Shown here piece by piece: positions 59,838 to 64,000 of a stretch of 64,000 nucleotides of DNA (its first letter is position 1; every line of letters begins with the position of its first letter). The notes beneath the pieces are model-generated. The model was not told the origin of the DNA and did not search any database. It saw nothing but the letters and a program-made list of their open reading frames with translations. The stretch is from Salminus brasiliensis (taxonomy: Eukaryota; Chordata; Actinopteri; Characiformes; Bryconidae), in the NCBI RefSeq assembly GCF_030463535.1, contig NC_132896.1:25729709-25793708 (forward strand). Direction: 5' to 3'. The position numbers and the translations under genes were made by a program.

Positions 59838-62651
59838 CTGTTGGGAAAGGGACAGAGAGAGTGGGAGGTTACAGACAATTAAGATGCAGGGTTTATTTAT
59901 TCTCTGTATCTGTGCACATGCTTTACAATCATTCATAGCATTCTTTAAAAACCAGTTCTAGCATCAGGTGCAAAGTAAAGCACATCACCATTCAATAGAT
60001 CAGAGAGCTGCCAAAGAATACAGTAAGGTCAATTTGCATGGCATGCAAAGGAATGCCAAGCACGCAAAGCAGACACATCGCATGTGTCATAGCAATAAAG
60101 ACAGATACCAAAACAAAAGCCCTTTAGGTACCGAAGCTTGGTTAATAACAGTAACAAATCACAAAACTATAGTACACTAATGCAAATGGCAAGTCACTGC
60201 TTCTAAAAGTTTTAAGGTAAAATACATTTGATCTCTGATCATCCTACCAATTATATTGTTATTAACGCCAGAAGTGAAAAAACAAACAGGATTGTCTAGA
60301 TCTTAATGCAATGAACATAGTTAATTAATCAGAAATAATCCTAAATGCAAAACATATAAACACTTTTTTTTTTTTTTTATTATGGCGTGATAAAATTCTA
60401 ATGCCCCAGAACACTAGGCTGCAGTTCGCATAGTTTGGTCACGCCAGCTCGGCATTCAGCCAGGGTCTGTCCAACAGATGAGGCCTGGGCTGATTCGGGA
60501 GTCCATCAGTTGTTGCTGTTTGAACTTCCCAAGACTATTGACATATCAAACAATAAACTGCACCTCCTCCACAACTCACGCAACACATGCTGAAAGTGCA
60601 ACAAACCCTAGTGCACAAGATTTTCTTAAAGAACAGCAACAAAAATTAGGGACACACAATGATCTCAGAGTCATGTTGACCAATAGATTAGGATTTTGAA
60701 GGGGCCAGACAAGTGTTTAGATCTGACCTATAGATCAAACTGCTATTTGATGGTGAATTTAGGGTAAGAACTGATTTCTTTTTTTAATACACACCAGGCT
60801 ACTGCACTAAAATATCTGTATTTTATATCCATGCTAGATAGATAATCCTAATTATCTATCCTTAACTTAACCGTTAGTAAATATGCAATATGTGGTTTGA
60901 CAAAATGTAGAGAAAGCTTCAGACTACAAATGATTCACAGTGGTGGTGATGGGAAGCAGAGTTTAATATCTCTAAAAGCTATGCTGGCTGAAGCCAGAGA
61001 CATCATTTTATGCCAGTTTTAAAAAAGGCTCTCTCAAAACACATTTATGGTTTAGATGACATGCTAAACATTGGTAGGCAATCACATCCCCTTTTAGATT
61101 TACCACTATTCTTGCATTATGAACACTGAATCATCATCATCGTCACCAACAACACTGTGTATAAAACCACAAGACATGTAGGTTCACCAGTGGTTCTGGA
61201 TAGTAAATGCTAGTCTATGCAATGTAAATGTAGCTCTGACCCCTGGTTCACCACCATTAAAAAGAAAGTGACCATTTCACATCAAACCACCCTGAATGAC
61301 TTTGTTTTGTTGATCTCAAACACTGAACTTGCCCAATTATTTAGGCTATTTAAACACATTGCTGGATAATCTTTCCTATTAGGCTAGTTTTTTTTTTTCT
61401 GGCAGCTTTTTTTGCTGTAGCATTCCATCCAAGGTTGAACTGGAGTCAAAACCACACACTTGAAATAATAACGTGCTGAAAGGGGACTAGAACAACTAAT
61501 CTCAGATCTGCAGCCAAATTAAGCTCCAATCTCCAAATGGTGGTTGAACCTTAATGAGTCTGGCATCTTTGTGATGACTCACGACCGGCTGTGTTGGAGT
61601 GGCAGAGATGGGCAGGGGTGGGGACAGCAATCATTCACAAACTTATCACACTTTCATGCCGTCGCTCCTTTCTGGCTTACGTCAACTGCCATGCAGCTCA
61701 TTCCTGTCTTCCAAACTCCACATCTAGACATCACAAGACACTGAATTCACAAGTTCAGTCCCTGGAACGCCTTCATGATAAAACGCTTTCTACATTTGGT
61801 AGAGACAGTTTTGTCTCGCATTTGCTAAAGCTCTGTCTCAAGGTCTGTATTTGATCTCACCACTCAACTATTCAGAAGGCCAACATCTTAGAAACTCCAC
61901 ATGTGGAAATGGGGAGGGGGGGAGCTCCACCCAAAGCCCTGCTGCTGTCCCACAACATCAATAGCCACATCCCAGCACTCCAGAGACTGCAATGCTACTG
62001 CTACAGTCAAACCAGCTAATTTTACCATCAAATTAGATTGTCCAGTCAAAAAAATCACAACTAACACAACCCAATCTGACTGAGGCAGAACCTGCTTCCA
62101 TGAAGTCGGCTTCTTTCAGCTTGGAAAAAGGCACTCTCATTTTGGCTACTGGAGCCATTAAAGCATCATGTATTATTAACCTGAAGCTTTACACAGACAA
62201 CACACACAAAAGACCTCCCTTGAGAGCTATGCTAACAGACCGAAGGCTATGCTCAGTCTCCCAGCATAAAGCAGGTCTACCTAGCAAACACGCTGGGTCA
62301 GCGGGTGAGGGGGATATCAAATCAAAGTCAATTCCACACGCAATCCTGTCTTTTCCTCTTCTCTTGCATTCAGAGCTGCTCCCTACTTTCCCAACTGCGA
62401 GGATGAATCCAAAGAAGAAAAAGAAAAAAGAAAAAAAAGAGAGAAAAAAAAAAAACCTCAATATTTAACAGTCTCTGGTGTGGTTCGCTAGCTGACAGTG
62501 AGACCAGGAGATAGATAAAGAGACAGAGCACACTTTCCCCTCACGCGGTTTGTGCCGAAACATGAGAGCAAAAGGGTAGGAGGTAGAAAAGAGAGAGAGG
62601 GAGTAAAATAAAACCTAAAGAAAGAAGGAAGAAAGAACAAGAGTCCTGACC
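59838..62651 (-). other. pls3: pls3 5' UTR intron
   Basis: 2.8 kb between the start-codon exon and the inferred non-coding first exon. No repeat family or exon is recognised. Confidence 0.45.
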
Positions 62652-62960
62652 TGTGCTGAGAGTCGGCTTCTCAGCGACAAGAAGCAGAGGTTGTGCTCCC
62701 TCCACACCCTTGAAGGCTAATGTGGAGCGCCAGCATTCCTGTCTGCCTCACAAAGACCTCAGGCAGCAAGTCATAACACTTCCTGCCAGGCTGTGGGAGC
62801 TGCCTCCTGTGACTGGAGCACAGCGAATGCGTGTGCTGGGGAGGGGGGTGGGGTGTTGACGGGACGGCGATGGGGAGTGTGCGTTAAAGTGAGACTGAGA
62901 CCGGCACAGAGGAGAGCAAGGGAGAAAAAGGTTTGTGTGTTCTTTACCAGTGCCTCTCTC
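62652..62960 (-). promoter_or_regulatory. pls3: probable pls3 non-coding exon 1 and promoter
   Basis: A donor (CAGCACAG|GTCAGG) next to 62652 is the best partner for the acceptor upstream of the pls3 ATG. The DNA above it is relatively GC-rich for this window, with a (CT)n run near 62955. The start site is inferred. Confidence 0.4.
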
Positions 62961-64000
62961 TCTCTCTCTCACACTATTCCAGATGTACTGGGCGACAAGC
63001 ATATGGAGAGCACCAGGAACAAAGAGTAAGGGAGCAAGACCGGCTTCGTACCTCACGTCACGGGTTTGGATTCAAACTTGTTTGTGCTCTGGAGGGATGG
63101 CCCTGGCCTGTTGGTGGAGGAGCATTCAGAAAGTAAAGAGGACTGTCATCTTGATTTAAAAGGTTCATAAACCACCAAGTCAAGCCACATCCCAACTGAA
63201 CATCCAAATATTATTGGATCATTGGAACATAGTCCTCTTCTAGATCTTATAAACCATGTAGAGAGAATACCACAAGCATTACATGAACACACGACATGTG
63301 TCATTGTCATCACTGCTGCTTTTTCAGCAATGGTAAAACCATTACCAAAAACCGAGATGGGGAGGGCTGTGCGCTGGTGCCGAACAATGTACTCTCTGCT
63401 TTGCTCAGGAAACATTTAGCGTGAGGAACAACACAAAAACAACCAAGTGGTCAGCCCTGCCAACAGCACCCATTTTAAGACAACCTAGGAGCAAATCTAA
63501 AACAAAATCTTTGGGATTTAAGGTGTTAACGCTGCCAACACCCCAAGCAAACTGCTACGAGACGGACATTCCTGAAGCTCAGGTTACCACACGAGACTGA
63601 TCACCTGTTCAGCAAGTCCCATCTTGTATATGAGGAACAAAGCCCTCAAAGATCTGGTAGTGGTGTGGAAAAATGCATTGCGAAACATATGGAAGCACCA
63701 AGCTGAGCACTGCTGCACAGTGGAATCCCAGGCCAGGCCACAGTCTTTGCACTGCTGTCATTCAGCGCTCGCACACACTTGGTGCCTGTGGAACAGTTGT
63801 GAAGATCGTGTGTGTGGAAGCAAGGACCTAAAAGCAAGGCTTTGAGCAAACATCACAACAGGTGTTAACTTTCACCAACCCCCCAGGCCTCATAAACGCA
63901 GCATGGAATCTCCCGGAGAAACATGGGGCAACTGTTTAGGTTTTGCACATGCCATCAACACAGTCAGCTGCCTTGCAAGTTTAGGCAAATTTAGACCACA
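62961..64000. other. upstream of pls3
   Basis: No exon, repeat family or RNA gene is recognised. The short open frames on both strands overlap one another and look random. Confidence 0.4.

Overview
This is nuclear DNA from a bony fish, most likely an ostariophysan (an inference from the repeat families). All four genes have many introns with GT-AG splice sites (one GC-AG). The DNA between them holds Tc1/mariner remnants, an L2-type LINE end, tRNA-derived SINEs, short inverted-repeat transposons and long (CA)n and (TA)n tracts. Nothing looks bacterial or viral. No database could be searched; gene names rest on protein sequence I recognise.

Layout, all genes on the minus strand, so transcription runs from high to low coordinates. 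(1) 62.9-39.4 kb: pls3, the actin bundler plastin-3. It is complete, with 15 coding exons, 627 residues and a 3' UTR to a poly(A) signal near 39.44 kb. (2) 39.4-30.2 kb: an intergenic stretch rich in mobile elements. (3) 30.2-25.2 kb: cnga2, the olfactory-type cyclic-nucleotide-gated channel alpha subunit. It is complete, with 6 coding exons and 677 residues. (4) 23.3-16.15 kb: nup62l, the nuclear pore FG protein p62. It is complete, with 12 coding exons and 540 residues. (5) About 15.8 kb to the left edge: atrx, the chromatin remodeller. Sixteen coding exons give the first 1,195 codons: a short N-terminus, the ADD histone-reading domain, a 2-kb disordered exon and the acidic/basic linker. The window stops at the entrance to the SNF2 ATPase, so the helicase half lies outside.

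I rebuilt every gene model by hand from splice sites. Codon phase closes at every junction and no internal stop remains. The four genes are not a functional pathway. Their human relatives (PLS3, CNGA2, NUP62CL/NUP62, ATRX) mostly lie on the X chromosome, so the block looks like conserved linkage.

I found no previously undescribed multi-gene system. The points most worth a second look are a non-canonical GC-AG intron in atrx, an altered residue just after the cnga2 selectivity filter, a pls3 EF-hand loop without its usual glycine, nested transposons (a SINE inside a fold-back element, and a small inverted-repeat element at the broken end of a Tc1), a short inverted-repeat family with several copies in the window, and an AT-rich inverted/direct repeat structure in the large pls3 intron.
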